A DNA stretch of 17,021 bases from an uncultured Eubacteriaceae bacterium (GCA_947625585.1 CANQOZ010000018.1:1-17021); one strand, 5' to 3'; shown: positions 6,115 through 14,626, counted from the first letter of the stretch. Notes: a model not told the origin generated them from the sequence alone. Program-made: numbers and translations.

Positions 6115-7239
6115 ATGAAAACAGAAACCGTCGCCATGCTGTTGGCCGGTGGTCAAGGTTCCCGTCTGGGTTCATTGACATTTAACAATGCAAAACCTGC
6201 GGTTCTCTTTGGTGGCAAATATCGAATTATCGACTTCCCTCTTAGCAATGCTATGAATTCGGAAATTGATACTGTCGGTGTTTTGACCCAATACCGTCCA
6301 TACCTTCTAAACACTTATATTAGTGACGGTGTAGCATGGGGATTGGATAAACCAGGTTATGGTGTTAGCATCTTACCACCTTACGAAGGTCGTAAAGGCG
6401 GTCGTTGGTATGAAGGAACAGCTGATGCTATCGCTCAGAATATTGATTTTATTGACCAATATGATCCTGAGTATGTTTTAATCCTTTCTGGTGACCATAT
6501 CTACCAGATGGATTATTCAAAATTAATTGATTATCACAAAAAGAAGAAAGCTCAGCTAACCATAGCTGTTATGGAAGTTCCATGGGATGATGCTAGCCGT
6601 TTTGGTCTAGTTGAAGTCAATGACGAAAACCGTATAATTGCTTTCCAAGAAAAACCGGAACATCCGAAATCAAATCTAGCTTCAATGGGAATCTATGTAT
6701 TCAACTGGAAAGAATTAAGAAAAGAACTAGTTGATGACATGGAAGCTGAAGATAGTGCTCATGACTTTGGTATGAACATTATTCCTACCATGCACGCTAA
6801 AGATATGAGAATTTTTGCTTATATCTTCAACGATTACTGGCGTGATGTTGGAACAGTTCAGAGTTACTTCGATGCTAACATGGACTTACTTGACGATGAT
6901 GTTGACTTTAATATCAAAGACAAGAACAATCCATTCTTCTCAAATAATTTCAGTCGTTCACCACAGTTTATCTCTGATGATGCTAAAGTTAAAGACAGCT
7001 TGATTTGTGATGGTTGTGTTATTTTTGGTGAAGTTGAACACTCAATCTTATCTCAGGACATTTTTGTAGACAAACACGTTGTTCTAAAGAACTGTATTGT
7101 TCATACAGGTGCTGAAATTGAAGATGGTGCTATTTTGGAAAACTGTATTGTCGGATCATATGCTAAGGTAGCTAAAGATACAAGATATATTGCTTCCGAA
7201 AGCGATAATCCGGATGAAATTCATGTATTAAACGAATAA
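6115..7239 (+). CDS. glgC: Glucose-1-phosphate adenylyltransferase, catalytic subunit
   Basis: Makes ADP-glucose from ATP and glucose 1-phosphate, the committed step of bacterial glycogen synthesis. The nucleotidyltransferase domain shows AGGQGSRLGSLT (11-22), KPAVLFGGKYRIIDFPLSN (27-45), GTADAIAQN (101-109), the catalytic Asp127 in SGDHIYQMDY, and FQEKP (177-181) with the substrate-binding Lys180. Residues about 285-360 form a left-handed beta-helix with hexapeptide-like repeats. The 374-residue length is typical of the Bacillota GlgC. GGAGG at 6103-6107 is 7 nt before ATG 6115. It is followed after 14 nt by glgD, its non-catalytic partner; in Bacillus and Streptococcus the GlgC/GlgD pair works as a heterotetramer. 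Confidence 0.97.
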   Translation: MKTETVAMLLAGGQGSRLGSLTFNNAKPAVLFGGKYRIIDFPLSNAMNSEIDTVGVLTQYRPYLLNTYISDGVAWGLDKPGYGVSILPPYEGRKGGRWYEGTADAIAQNIDFIDQYDPEYVLILSGDHIYQMDYSKLIDYHKKKKAQLTIAVMEVPWDDASRFGLVEVNDENRIIAFQEKPEHPKSNLASMGIYVFNWKELRKELVDDMEAEDSAHDFGMNIIPTMHAKDMRIFAYIFNDYWRDVGTVQSYFDANMDLLDDDVDFNIKDKNNPFFSNNFSRSPQFISDDAKVKDSLICDGCVIFGEVEHSILSQDIFVDKHVVLKNCIVHTGAEIEDGAILENCIVGSYAKVAKDTRYIASESDNPDEIHVLNE

Positions 7240-7253
7240 AAGGATAGAGACAA

Positions 7254-8366
7254 ATGAGAGATGCTTTAGGAATAGTTTTGCCACAAGTTGGTGATGATAG
7301 TGATTTACATGAATTATTAGGGCATAGAACCATTGGAACTCTACCTTTTGGTTCTCGCTACCGTTTAATAGACTTTAGCTTATCTAATCTTGTTAATTCA
7401 GGAATTACCAAAGTTGGAATTATCGGTTCCCATAAATATTCTTCAATTATCGACCATCTAGGAACAGGTAAAGAATGGTTACTTTCAAGAAAAACCAATG
7501 ACTTAGCTATCCTGACTGGTTCAGTTAACAGAAGAATCCATGACAGGAATAAGATCAATATGCTCGATTTTATTCTAAATAAGGGTTACTTTGAACAATC
7601 AAATGCAGATACGGTTGTTATGGCTGCTTCTAACTTAGTCACAACGTATGACTTTAATAAGCCAAACGAAGTATTTGAAAAAAACAAAGCAGATGTTGTC
7701 CTAATTTACAGGATTGATAATGAAACCTTCCATACTCTGCCAAACGATGTTTTCTTGACTTTAGACGGTAGAAGAGTAAGTGATTTGTCTTATGCTGAAA
7801 ATAATAAGACAGATTATAAGTTCGTTGATATGATCTTGATAAAACGTGATGTTTTATTAAAGATTATTGATATCGCAGAACGTAATGAAACCTATGACTT
7901 AATGGAAATCTTAAAAGATAATTTAGATACTCTTAAAGTCTATGCTTATAAACATGAAGGTTACATTAACCGTATTACCGATCTTGAAAAGTATTATAAA
8001 GCAAATATGGACTTACTCCATTATGATGTCCTAAGTGAACTCTTCTTTACTGACCAACCGGTCTATACAAAAACAAAAGACAACCATCCAACTCAGTATG
8101 GTAAAAACGCTTGTATTGAAGACTGTATCGTCGGTTCAGGCGGATATATTGACGGTAAAATTGAACACAGTGTTGTCTTTAGAGAAAATGAACTTGATGA
8201 AGGCAGTGAAGTTAAAAATTCAATCTTAATGCAAAAATGTAAGATTGGAAAAAATTGCAAACTCAATTATGTTATTTTTGATAAAGAAGTAACAGTTCGA
8301 GATAATACTGAACTTATTGGTACAGAAGATAACCCGATTATTATGAAAAAGGGTGAAACAATTTAA
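7254..8366 (+). CDS. glgD: Glucose-1-phosphate adenylyltransferase, GlgD subunit
   Basis: A GlgC paralogue of 370 residues that keeps the fold but has lost catalytic features. The phosphate-binding GGQGSRL loop is missing (replaced by IVLPQVGDDSDL near 8-18), while LPFGSRYRLIDFSLSNLVNSG (30-50) remains. The position of the GDHIYQMDY block holds MAASNLVTTYDF (123-134), so the catalytic Asp is gone, and the FQEKP lysine motif is not seen. The C-terminal beta-helix repeats are present (about 280-360). Known GlgD proteins modulate activity of the GlgC/GlgD complex; a similar role is inferred here. Ribosome binding is by AAAGGA at 7239-7244, touching the glgC stop codon, 9 nt before ATG 7254. Confidence 0.95.
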   Translation: MRDALGIVLPQVGDDSDLHELLGHRTIGTLPFGSRYRLIDFSLSNLVNSGITKVGIIGSHKYSSIIDHLGTGKEWLLSRKTNDLAILTGSVNRRIHDRNKINMLDFILNKGYFEQSNADTVVMAASNLVTTYDFNKPNEVFEKNKADVVLIYRIDNETFHTLPNDVFLTLDGRRVSDLSYAENNKTDYKFVDMILIKRDVLLKIIDIAERNETYDLMEILKDNLDTLKVYAYKHEGYINRITDLEKYYKANMDLLHYDVLSELFFTDQPVYTKTKDNHPTQYGKNACIEDCIVGSGGYIDGKIEHSVVFRENELDEGSEVKNSILMQKCKIGKNCKLNYVIFDKEVTVRDNTELIGTEDNPIIMKKGETI

Positions 8367-8376
8367 TTAATTTATT

Positions 8377-9807
8377 ATGGACAAAATGAAAGTATTAATT
8401 GCAGCAACCGAATGCTTTCCATTTGCTAAAAGCGGCGGACTGGGAGATGTCGTTGGAGCTCTCCCGTTTGCTTTTCCGAAAGATGAGGTTGATGCTCGCG
8501 TAATTCTTCCAAAATATGAATCGATACCTTGGGAATATGTACAAAATTTTCAGTATATTACAAATTTCTGGGTAAAGATTGGCGAAAACAACCAGTATTG
8601 TGGGTTGTTTAAATATGAAGTAGACGGCGTTACCTTCTACTTTATAGATAATGAACATTACTTTAAAAGACCTGATTTATATGGTTACTATGATGATGCC
8701 GAACGTTTCATATTCTTCTCTAGAGCGGTCTTAGAAGCGATTCCTTATATTGACTTCTATCCTGATGTTCTGCACACTAACGATTGGCAAACAGCACTGA
8801 TACCGTTCTTACTAAAAGAACAATATGCTTGGCATTATACAAATACCAGAACATGTTTTACGATCCATAACATGAAATATCAGGGATTATATGGTTTCGA
8901 TGACGTTAAAGATATCTTAAATTTAAACTATTTCCCTGCTCAAATGGAATATTACAATAAAGTAAATTTCATGAAAGCAGCCATGTATACAGCAGATCTT
9001 GTTACAACAGTCTCCCCTACCTATGCTGAAGAAATCAAGGATCCATACTATGGTGAAGGATTAGACGGTGTGGCAAGGGATATTGACTGGAAGCTACATG
9101 GAATTCTAAATGGTATCGATGAATCCGTTTATAATCCGCAAACTGATAAAGCGTTGGATGTTAACTTTACTAGGTCTGTTAAGAAGAAAGCTGAAAACAA
9201 GAAATTCCTTCAGGAACAACTCGGACTCCCTGTTCGACCGGATGTACCGATGATCTCAATGATCTCCAGGCTAGTTGACCAAAAAGGTGTTGACTTATTA
9301 CTTGGAGTTATTCATGACATTCTTCACATGGAGGTCCAACTTGTTATTCTTGGTACTGGCGACTCAGAATATGAACACAGGCTTACCGAAGTCGCTAACC
9401 AATATCCTGACAAGATGAGAGCTCTGATCGAATTTAATGAAGGTTTGTCCCGTAAGATTTATGCAGCAAGTGATATCTTCTTGGTTCCATCAAAATTTGA
9501 ACCTTGTGGACTAACACAGATGATTGCACTGCGTTACGGAACGATTCCAATTGTACGTGAAACCGGTGGTTTAAAAGACACTATCCATTACTTTAATCCT
9601 GAAACTGGAGAAGGAAACGGATTCACCTTTGGAACCTACAATGCACACGATATGTTGTATACCATCCAAAAAGCGGTTCATATTTACTATGACGATAAGG
9701 CAGCTTGGAGACAACTCGTTAATAATGCATTTGAGTCCCATTACAACTGGAAACAATCAGCACAAACTTACTTGTATTGGTATAAGAAGATTACTGGCAG
9801 GTTATAA
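8377..9807 (+). CDS. glgA: Glycogen synthase (ADP-glucose dependent, GT5)
   Basis: Extends alpha-1,4-glucan chains from ADP-glucose. The N-terminal Rossmann domain has KSGGLGDVVGALP (18-30), whose Lys18 binds the ADP phosphates, HTNDWQTALIP (133-143) and TIHNMKYQGLYG (162-173). The C-terminal domain shows ISRLVDQKG (296-304), VILGTGD (323-329), and PSKFEPCGLTQMIALRYG (371-388) with Glu375, followed by RETGGLKDTI (394-403). Length of 476 residues is normal. The start is uncertain: ATG 8377 adds MDK before the usual MKVL start at ATG 8386, and neither has a proper Shine-Dalgarno sequence (only ATGGA before 8386). Translation may rely on coupling to glgD, which ends 10 nt upstream. The stop codon lies inside the loop of an intrinsic terminator. 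Confidence 0.96.
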   Translation: MDKMKVLIAATECFPFAKSGGLGDVVGALPFAFPKDEVDARVILPKYESIPWEYVQNFQYITNFWVKIGENNQYCGLFKYEVDGVTFYFIDNEHYFKRPDLYGYYDDAERFIFFSRAVLEAIPYIDFYPDVLHTNDWQTALIPFLLKEQYAWHYTNTRTCFTIHNMKYQGLYGFDDVKDILNLNYFPAQMEYYNKVNFMKAAMYTADLVTTVSPTYAEEIKDPYYGEGLDGVARDIDWKLHGILNGIDESVYNPQTDKALDVNFTRSVKKKAENKKFLQEQLGLPVRPDVPMISMISRLVDQKGVDLLLGVIHDILHMEVQLVILGTGDSEYEHRLTEVANQYPDKMRALIEFNEGLSRKIYAASDIFLVPSKFEPCGLTQMIALRYGTIPIVRETGGLKDTIHYFNPETGEGNGFTFGTYNAHDMLYTIQKAVHIYYDDKAAWRQLVNNAFESHYNWKQSAQTYLYWYKKITGRL

Positions 9808-9822
9808 AGCCTGCCTTTTTTT
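9796..9822 (+). terminator. Intrinsic terminator overlapping the glgA stop codon, before the GH13 gene
   Basis: GGCAGG (9796-9801) pairs with CCTGCC (9810-9815) around TTATAAAG, with a possible extra U-G pair, followed by seven T residues (9816-9822). The left arm encodes the last GlgA codons and the stop codon is in the loop, so a ribosome terminating on glgA would cover the hairpin and could favour read-through. The next start codon is only 5 nt after the T-tract. Confidence 0.85.
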
Positions 9823-9827
9823 AACAA

Positions 9828-11696
9828 ATGTATTTTAAGCACAATTCCTGGGACAAATTTTATAAAGATCCATTTGGCGCTGCTCCTATCGGGCAGGAAG
9901 TTACCTTTAGGGTTACATCGAATGAAACCGTTAACATCTATTTACACACACGATTCAGAGATAACGATAACTATTATCTGATGGAACAGTCTCCTAATAA
10001 TCCTGAAGTCTATGAAGTGACAATAGCGATGCCAAACACACCTGGTTTGCTTTGGTATGATTTCCACTTTGATGCTTTTAACTCACATTATGTTTATGGA
10101 GCTCAGCCTGATGGAATGGGTGGTGAAGGTCAGGTTAATCTGTTTACAAATAACAGCTATCAGATAACGGTTTATAATCCTGATCGCAAGGTACCGGATT
10201 GGTATAAAGAAGGCGTTATGTACCAAATTTTTCCTGACCGGTTTTATCATGCGACGAGAGATGATTTTATTCCTTTCTACCCTCCCCATACAATCTTACA
10301 TACAAACTGGAATGATTCTCCTCATTATTTTAGGAGACCAGATGGTTCGATCGATTATTATGACTTCTTTGGTGGGAATCTACTTGGGATTATAAATAAG
10401 CTTGATTACCTAAAAGAGTTAGGAATATCAATTATCTACTTAAACCCAATTTTTGAGAGTCACAGCAATCATAAGTATGACACTGCCGACTATCTTCGGA
10501 TTGCTCCAGAGTTTGGTAATAGCAACATTTTTGAAGAACTTTGTAGCGAAGCTGATAAACGGGGAATTAAGATCATTTTAGATGGTGTTTTCAATCATAC
10601 CGGAGATAATAGTAGATACTTTAATAAGTACGGCGATTATTATGATCTGGGAGCTTATCAGGATATAAACTCACCTTATGCGGATTGGTATGAATTTGAA
10701 TCATTCCCAGATAAATATAATAGCTGGTGGGGTGTCAGTTCCATGCCGGCTACCAACAAGAATAACATCAACTTCCAAAACTTCATCTATGCAGGAGATT
10801 CTTCTGTAGTAAGGCACTGGCTCAAAAAAGGAGCAAGCGGTTGGAGACTAGATGTAGCTGATGAACTTCCAGATGACTTTATTGTTGGAATAAAGGAATC
10901 CATGTTAACGGAAAAACCGGATTCTGTTTTAATTGGAGAGGTTTGGGAAGATGCCTCGAATAAGGTTGCTTACTCTCAACTTAAGAACTACTTCCTTGGT
11001 AAAGAGTTAGATAGTGTTATGAACTACCCGTTTAGAGAGGCACTGCTTAACTTCTTTAGAGGTTACAAAAGTTCGGCTGAAACTGTCCGATCACTCATGT
11101 CACTTTATGACCATTATCCACGGGAAAACTTCATGGCTAACATGAATCTTATAGGTTCCCATGATAGAAAACGGGTCCTAACAGTTCTTGGTTCTAACCC
11201 AGCTGAAACTGACCATCTCTCTGAAATTGAAAAAGAGAATTACTATTTAACCGAAGAAGAGCTGTTCTTAGCCAAAAAGAAGTTGAAACTGCTCGCATTA
11301 GTTCAGATGACTTTTCCAGGAGTTCCTTCTATTTATTACGGAGATGAAATTGGAACAGAAGGTTTGAGCGACCCTTATAATCGAAGGACGTTTAACTGGA
11401 ACGATGGTGATATGGAACTGTTTGACTGGTATAAGCAGATTATTAAGTTGAGAAACAATAGCGATGTCCTAAAGAAAGGCGAATTGGAGTTTATTCCTAC
11501 TACAGATGATCTTTTCGCTTTTGTCCGAAGCTATAACGGAGACAAAGTTTTAGTCGCAGTTAACAGAAATCCATATAATACCTACTCCCTCTCTTATGGT
11601 AATAACCTAATAGGTAAAGATTATTTTACGGGTCAAGATGTAAAGTTAGACGATCTTGAAGTCCCGCCTTTTGGCTACATGATAGTTGAATTTTAA
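9828..11696 (+). CDS. Cytoplasmic GH13 alpha-glucan hydrolase (neopullulanase/amylopullulanase type)
   Basis: Probably hydrolyses alpha-1,4 and/or alpha-1,6 bonds of glycogen or maltodextrins inside the cell. An N-terminal beta-sandwich (about 1-120) precedes the GH13 barrel: GVMYQIFPDRFYHA (129-142), the FFGGNLLGIINKLDYLKELG block, DGVFNHTG (252-259), nucleophile Asp342 in GWRLDVADE, acid/base Glu371 in LIGEVWED, and LIGSHD (441-446) with Asp446. SIYYGDEIG and NRRTFNW follow, then a C-terminal beta domain. There is no signal peptide. A comparable amylase/pullulanase gene closes glg operons of lactobacilli. Odd: SHD is followed by RKR rather than the usual T/N-x-R. No ribosome binding site is visible before ATG 9828, because a terminator U-tract occupies that place. 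Exact bond specificity cannot be told. Confidence 0.9.
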   Translation: MYFKHNSWDKFYKDPFGAAPIGQEVTFRVTSNETVNIYLHTRFRDNDNYYLMEQSPNNPEVYEVTIAMPNTPGLLWYDFHFDAFNSHYVYGAQPDGMGGEGQVNLFTNNSYQITVYNPDRKVPDWYKEGVMYQIFPDRFYHATRDDFIPFYPPHTILHTNWNDSPHYFRRPDGSIDYYDFFGGNLLGIINKLDYLKELGISIIYLNPIFESHSNHKYDTADYLRIAPEFGNSNIFEELCSEADKRGIKIILDGVFNHTGDNSRYFNKYGDYYDLGAYQDINSPYADWYEFESFPDKYNSWWGVSSMPATNKNNINFQNFIYAGDSSVVRHWLKKGASGWRLDVADELPDDFIVGIKESMLTEKPDSVLIGEVWEDASNKVAYSQLKNYFLGKELDSVMNYPFREALLNFFRGYKSSAETVRSLMSLYDHYPRENFMANMNLIGSHDRKRVLTVLGSNPAETDHLSEIEKENYYLTEEELFLAKKKLKLLALVQMTFPGVPSIYYGDEIGTEGLSDPYNRRTFNWNDGDMELFDWYKQIIKLRNNSDVLKKGELEFIPTTDDLFAFVRSYNGDKVLVAVNRNPYNTYSLSYGNNLIGKDYFTGQDVKLDDLEVPPFGYMIVEF

Positions 11697-11723
11697 CAAT
11701 GAAATTTTTAAATAACCCAATAC

Positions 11724-11769
11724 GGATAAGTAATATTTCAAAAAAAATTACTTATCCTTTATTTTTTAT
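11724..11769 (+). terminator. Intrinsic terminator at the end of the glycogen operon
   Basis: GGATAAGTAAT (11724-11734) pairs perfectly over 11 bp with ATTACTTATCC (11747-11757) around a 12-nt loop, followed by TTTATTTTTTAT. It closes the glg-GH13 transcription unit. Confidence 0.92.
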
Positions 11770-11771
11770 CA

Positions 11772-11777
11772 TATAAT
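11772..11777 (+). promoter_or_regulatory. Putative -10 box for the DUF2142/HAD unit
   Basis: A perfect TATAAT just after the operon terminator and about 31 nt before the TTG start of the next gene. The -35 region would fall in the terminator stem and is a poor match, so the assignment is tentative; TATAAC at 11791-11796 is an alternative. Confidence 0.4.
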
Positions 11778-11807
11778 TCTTTTAAATGCTTATAACCTAG
11801 AGGGAAT

Positions 11808-13757
11808 TTGATTACAATGGGAGTTCGCAATGTTTTAAAGAAGTATTATCAGAAAAGTTTAATCCACAAAGTCCTATATTGGATTGGACTGTGTATCCTG
11901 TCATTACTTCTTGCGTTTATTATTGAAGTCGCTGTTTATCACTTTAACTTTATAAAGCAAAACAGGGTAAAGACCAATAAATTTCAATATTTAATAGACC
12001 ATACAAACACAGAATATCTCGATGCTGATCCCTTTGGCTATAGTGTTATCTCAGACCAGGCCTTAATCCGCTATTTTTTAAAAGAATCCTATTATGTCGA
12101 TAAGTTTAAAATAAATATTACATCTAAAAGCGGAGATCCAATCTATTATTCTGTCTATTCCTATGATATTTATACACCTGAAGATAACATCATGGTTCCT
12201 CAGACTGATCCTGAGGATGAGGATACTGTCTATATCAACGAGAACATTACAACGTTAGAGATAAAAATTGTTAACGCTCAAGCTCAAAAGATTAAAATTA
12301 ATATATCTGATTTTACCTATGAAGATTACTTTAACTACTATCGTTTTCTCGTTCTAACTTGTATATGTTTTTTACTTTTAGTTAACCTGTCTTTTACAAC
12401 AAGAATTTTTAAATTCGACTATGCCAAACTGGTATTTATAAATCTTTTGGTTCTTATACCACTTTACAGCTATATGGTTCCCCCAAACTATAGTTGGGAT
12501 GAGTTTGATCACTTAACAAGAGCCATTTATATAGCAGATGGTGGATTCGTTTATGATGAGGAGAAAGAACTGACTTTCCCATATGACTATGGGAATATGC
12601 AGCTTGAAGGTTATCGTTCATACAGTGACTTTAAAGAGTTTCGAGAGAGTTTAGAAAATCCAAAGGGTGGATACTTACAAGATGAACCAAGGCACTATGA
12701 TACCTCAGCAAAAACTTACATATTTGTTCCATATCTCTTTAGTGCTCTTGGTATTAAGTTAGCTCAGGCATTAAACTTAAGTGGCTTCTACTATCTGGTA
12801 TTTGCCCGGTTACTCAATGGGATAGTCTATACTATTGCTGCAACGCTCTCGATCCACTTCTTTCCTATTAATAAAAAACTATTACTGTTTTTTATTTTAG
12901 TTCCGTTTGGGGTATTCGTAGCATGTACACCGTCACCAAGTGCTGTTCTACTCAGCTCAATGCTTTTGTCATTTAGTATTATCTCTAAATATAAAAAGGA
13001 GAAGAAGACTGTCTCAACACCGCTGTACTTATTTTTATTATTCCTGTTTGCCATCATTACAATTAGTAGGATAACGTATGCTTTCCTAGTGTTCCTGTTA
13101 CTTCTAATTCCAAGGAAACAATTTAAAAATAGGTTCGTTGGAAAATTTAATACAATTATCTGTATTCTACTATTTTTAATAGCAGCAGGCGGAACTTATT
13201 ACTATAGTTCAACAGTTGGTGGTTTCTCTGACTTTGACTTACATCAAACAAGAATAAATCCAAATAAGCAGTTAGTAACAATCTTGACTAAGCCGTTTAC
13301 CTACATAAAACGAGTTTGGTTTAACAGTATTAACAAAATTTTCATACCAAATCTTGGTATTGCCTTTGTCGATACAGTTTATAATGGGAAGTTAAACGCC
13401 TTCTATGGATTAATTAACATAATCCTGTTAGTCTTCCTAACACTATCAGGTAAGAAGAATTTAGGACTTTATGATAATTTAAAGTCAAGGCTTCTATTTA
13501 TCTCAATGTTTATCTTAATCTATGTTGGTACAGTAACTTCAATGTATATGACAATGACTGATGTCGATTCTGGTAATATCTTGGGTATACAACAACGGTA
13601 TGTAATACCATTACTCATGATAATATTACCTTGTATAGAAGGAAGGAATTTATACATTCACTGTAATATAAAGGTATTAGAAATTATAAATGTACTCTAT
13701 TTATGGCTTTTAAATACCTTGATTTTACTCATGATGGTAGCACGATACTATTCGTAA
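11808..13757 (+). CDS. DUF2142-type polytopic membrane protein
   Basis: A 649-residue membrane protein with one N-terminal segment (about 22-46), a soluble region of some 130 residues (about 47-175), and then about eleven or twelve further hydrophobic segments. Right after the third membrane segment comes MVPPNYSWDEFDHLTRAI (223-240), matching the P-x-x-x-WDE-x-x-H motif of DUF2142 proteins, and GIQQRYVIPLL (593-603) matches their C-terminal G-x-Q-x-RY-x-x-P motif. DUF2142 resembles GT-C glycosyltransferases, where the acidic residues after an early membrane helix sit at the outer face, so a role in cell-surface glycan modification is possible but inferred. The start is ambiguous: TTG 11808 lies 3-4 nt after GAGGG (11800-11804), ATG 11817 lies 12 nt after it. 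The downstream HAD phosphatase starts 8 nt after the stop. Confidence 0.8.
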   Translation: MITMGVRNVLKKYYQKSLIHKVLYWIGLCILSLLLAFIIEVAVYHFNFIKQNRVKTNKFQYLIDHTNTEYLDADPFGYSVISDQALIRYFLKESYYVDKFKINITSKSGDPIYYSVYSYDIYTPEDNIMVPQTDPEDEDTVYINENITTLEIKIVNAQAQKIKINISDFTYEDYFNYYRFLVLTCICFLLLVNLSFTTRIFKFDYAKLVFINLLVLIPLYSYMVPPNYSWDEFDHLTRAIYIADGGFVYDEEKELTFPYDYGNMQLEGYRSYSDFKEFRESLENPKGGYLQDEPRHYDTSAKTYIFVPYLFSALGIKLAQALNLSGFYYLVFARLLNGIVYTIAATLSIHFFPINKKLLLFFILVPFGVFVACTPSPSAVLLSSMLLSFSIISKYKKEKKTVSTPLYLFLLFLFAIITISRITYAFLVFLLLLIPRKQFKNRFVGKFNTIICILLFLIAAGGTYYYSSTVGGFSDFDLHQTRINPNKQLVTILTKPFTYIKRVWFNSINKIFIPNLGIAFVDTVYNGKLNAFYGLINIILLVFLTLSGKKNLGLYDNLKSRLLFISMFILIYVGTVTSMYMTMTDVDSGNILGIQQRYVIPLLMIILPCIEGRNLYIHCNIKVLEIINVLYLWLLNTLILLMMVARYYS

Positions 13758-13765
13758 AAATAATT

Positions 13766-14581
13766 ATGTATAAACTAATAGCATTAGATCTAGATGAAAC
13801 ACTCTTAAATTCTGATTCAACTGTTTCAGAAAAAAATAAAAAAGCTATCCAGGCGGCTAAAGATAAGGGAGTAAAAATTGCTTTAGCTACTGGAAGAGGT
13901 TATGAAACAGTTCAGGGGACTTTAGAAGAAATAGGTTTAAAAGATAAACCAGGTGAATACGTCATTTCCTTTAATGGCGGTGTAATTGTAGAAAATAAGG
14001 ATAATAAAATATTAGAAAAGACACCACTTGACAGGGAAATAGCTGAAAAACTATTCCAAAAAGGATTAGAACTCGGAGACTGTATCCATATTTATACTAA
14101 AGATAAAGTTTATGTTCAAAATTACACTGAAAATGAAAAGAATTATTTAAACGGTAAAATGGATATAGATGAAATTGACGAAGATAGTTTAGATTTCTTA
14201 GGGGAAGAAGAAATTATTAAAATGCTCTTTGTCAATGAAGATTATGACTATCTAAAAGGTGTTGAAAAACAATTAGCAGACTTAAAAAACGATATTGATG
14301 TTAGTTACTCCGCTAACCGTTATATTGAATTCAACCCAAAAGGAATTCATAAAGGAATGGGTTTAAGAAAACTTGCAGAAATTTTAGACATTAAACCCGA
14401 AGAAACGATTGCAGTTGGAGATAATATTAATGATCTACCAATGATTAAGGAAGCGGGACTTGGAGTCGGAGTGGCTAATACGAACCCGGATATGATTTCC
14501 GAATGTGATTTTATTACAGAAGCAGATCATAACCATGATGCTATTGCCGAAGTAATTGAAAAATTTGTATTAACTGACTGA
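13766..14581 (+). CDS. Cof-type HAD-superfamily phosphatase
   Basis: A 271-residue HAD hydrolase of the Cof (IIB) subfamily, which removes phosphate from small sugar phosphates or cofactors. Motif I is LDLDETLLNS with nucleophile Asp8 and Asp10, motif II ATGR with Thr42, motif III Lys197 in HKGMG, and motif IV VGDNINDLPM with Asp219 and Asp223; the cap domain lies about 85-190. Asp-Leu-Asp-Glu-Thr replaces the commoner Gly in motif I, a known variant. ATG 13766 is chosen because the family begins M-Y-K-L-I-A-L-D-L-D. An upstream in-frame ATG at 13703 would overlap the membrane gene and add 21 residues of non-family sequence. No Shine-Dalgarno sequence precedes 13766, so coupling to the gene ending at 13757 is likely. 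The physiological substrate is unknown. Confidence 0.93.
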   Translation: MYKLIALDLDETLLNSDSTVSEKNKKAIQAAKDKGVKIALATGRGYETVQGTLEEIGLKDKPGEYVISFNGGVIVENKDNKILEKTPLDREIAEKLFQKGLELGDCIHIYTKDKVYVQNYTENEKNYLNGKMDIDEIDEDSLDFLGEEEIIKMLFVNEDYDYLKGVEKQLADLKNDIDVSYSANRYIEFNPKGIHKGMGLRKLAEILDIKPEETIAVGDNINDLPMIKEAGLGVGVANTNPDMISECDFITEADHNHDAIAEVIEKFVLTD

Positions 14582-14594
14582 AAACGATTATACT
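14565..14594 (+). promoter_or_regulatory. Putative promoter with a cre-like site before xpaC
   Basis: TATACT (14589-14594) is a fair -10 box, with TTGTAT (14565-14570) at 18 nt as a weak -35. TGAAAACGATTATA at 14579-14592, which overlaps the HAD stop codon, matches the CcpA cre consensus TGWAANCGNTNWCA at every fixed position but one (T for C at position 13). If real, carbon catabolite control would act on the xpaC-telA unit. Confidence 0.35.
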
Positions 14595-14605
14595 TAGAAA
14601 TAGAT

Positions 14606-14619
14606 TCCTTATAAAAGGA
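14606..14619 (+). promoter_or_regulatory. Mini-hairpin over the xpaC ribosome binding site
   Basis: TCCTT (14606-14610) pairs with AAGGA (14615-14619) around ATAA, and U14605 could pair with G14620. The right arm is the Shine-Dalgarno sequence AAAAGGAG (14613-14620) of xpaC. It is a short stem and its effect is uncertain. Confidence 0.35.
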
Positions 14620-14626
14620 GATTGAA

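Noticed and set aside
7254..8366. GlgD as a pseudogene or sequencing error of a second glgC
   Set aside because: The frame is intact and the loss of catalytic residues is the normal state of the GlgD family.
13703..13765. Extended HAD start overlapping the membrane gene
   Set aside because: The added 21 residues do not match the Cof family, and the canonical start M-Y-K-L-I-A-L-D-L-D begins at 13766.
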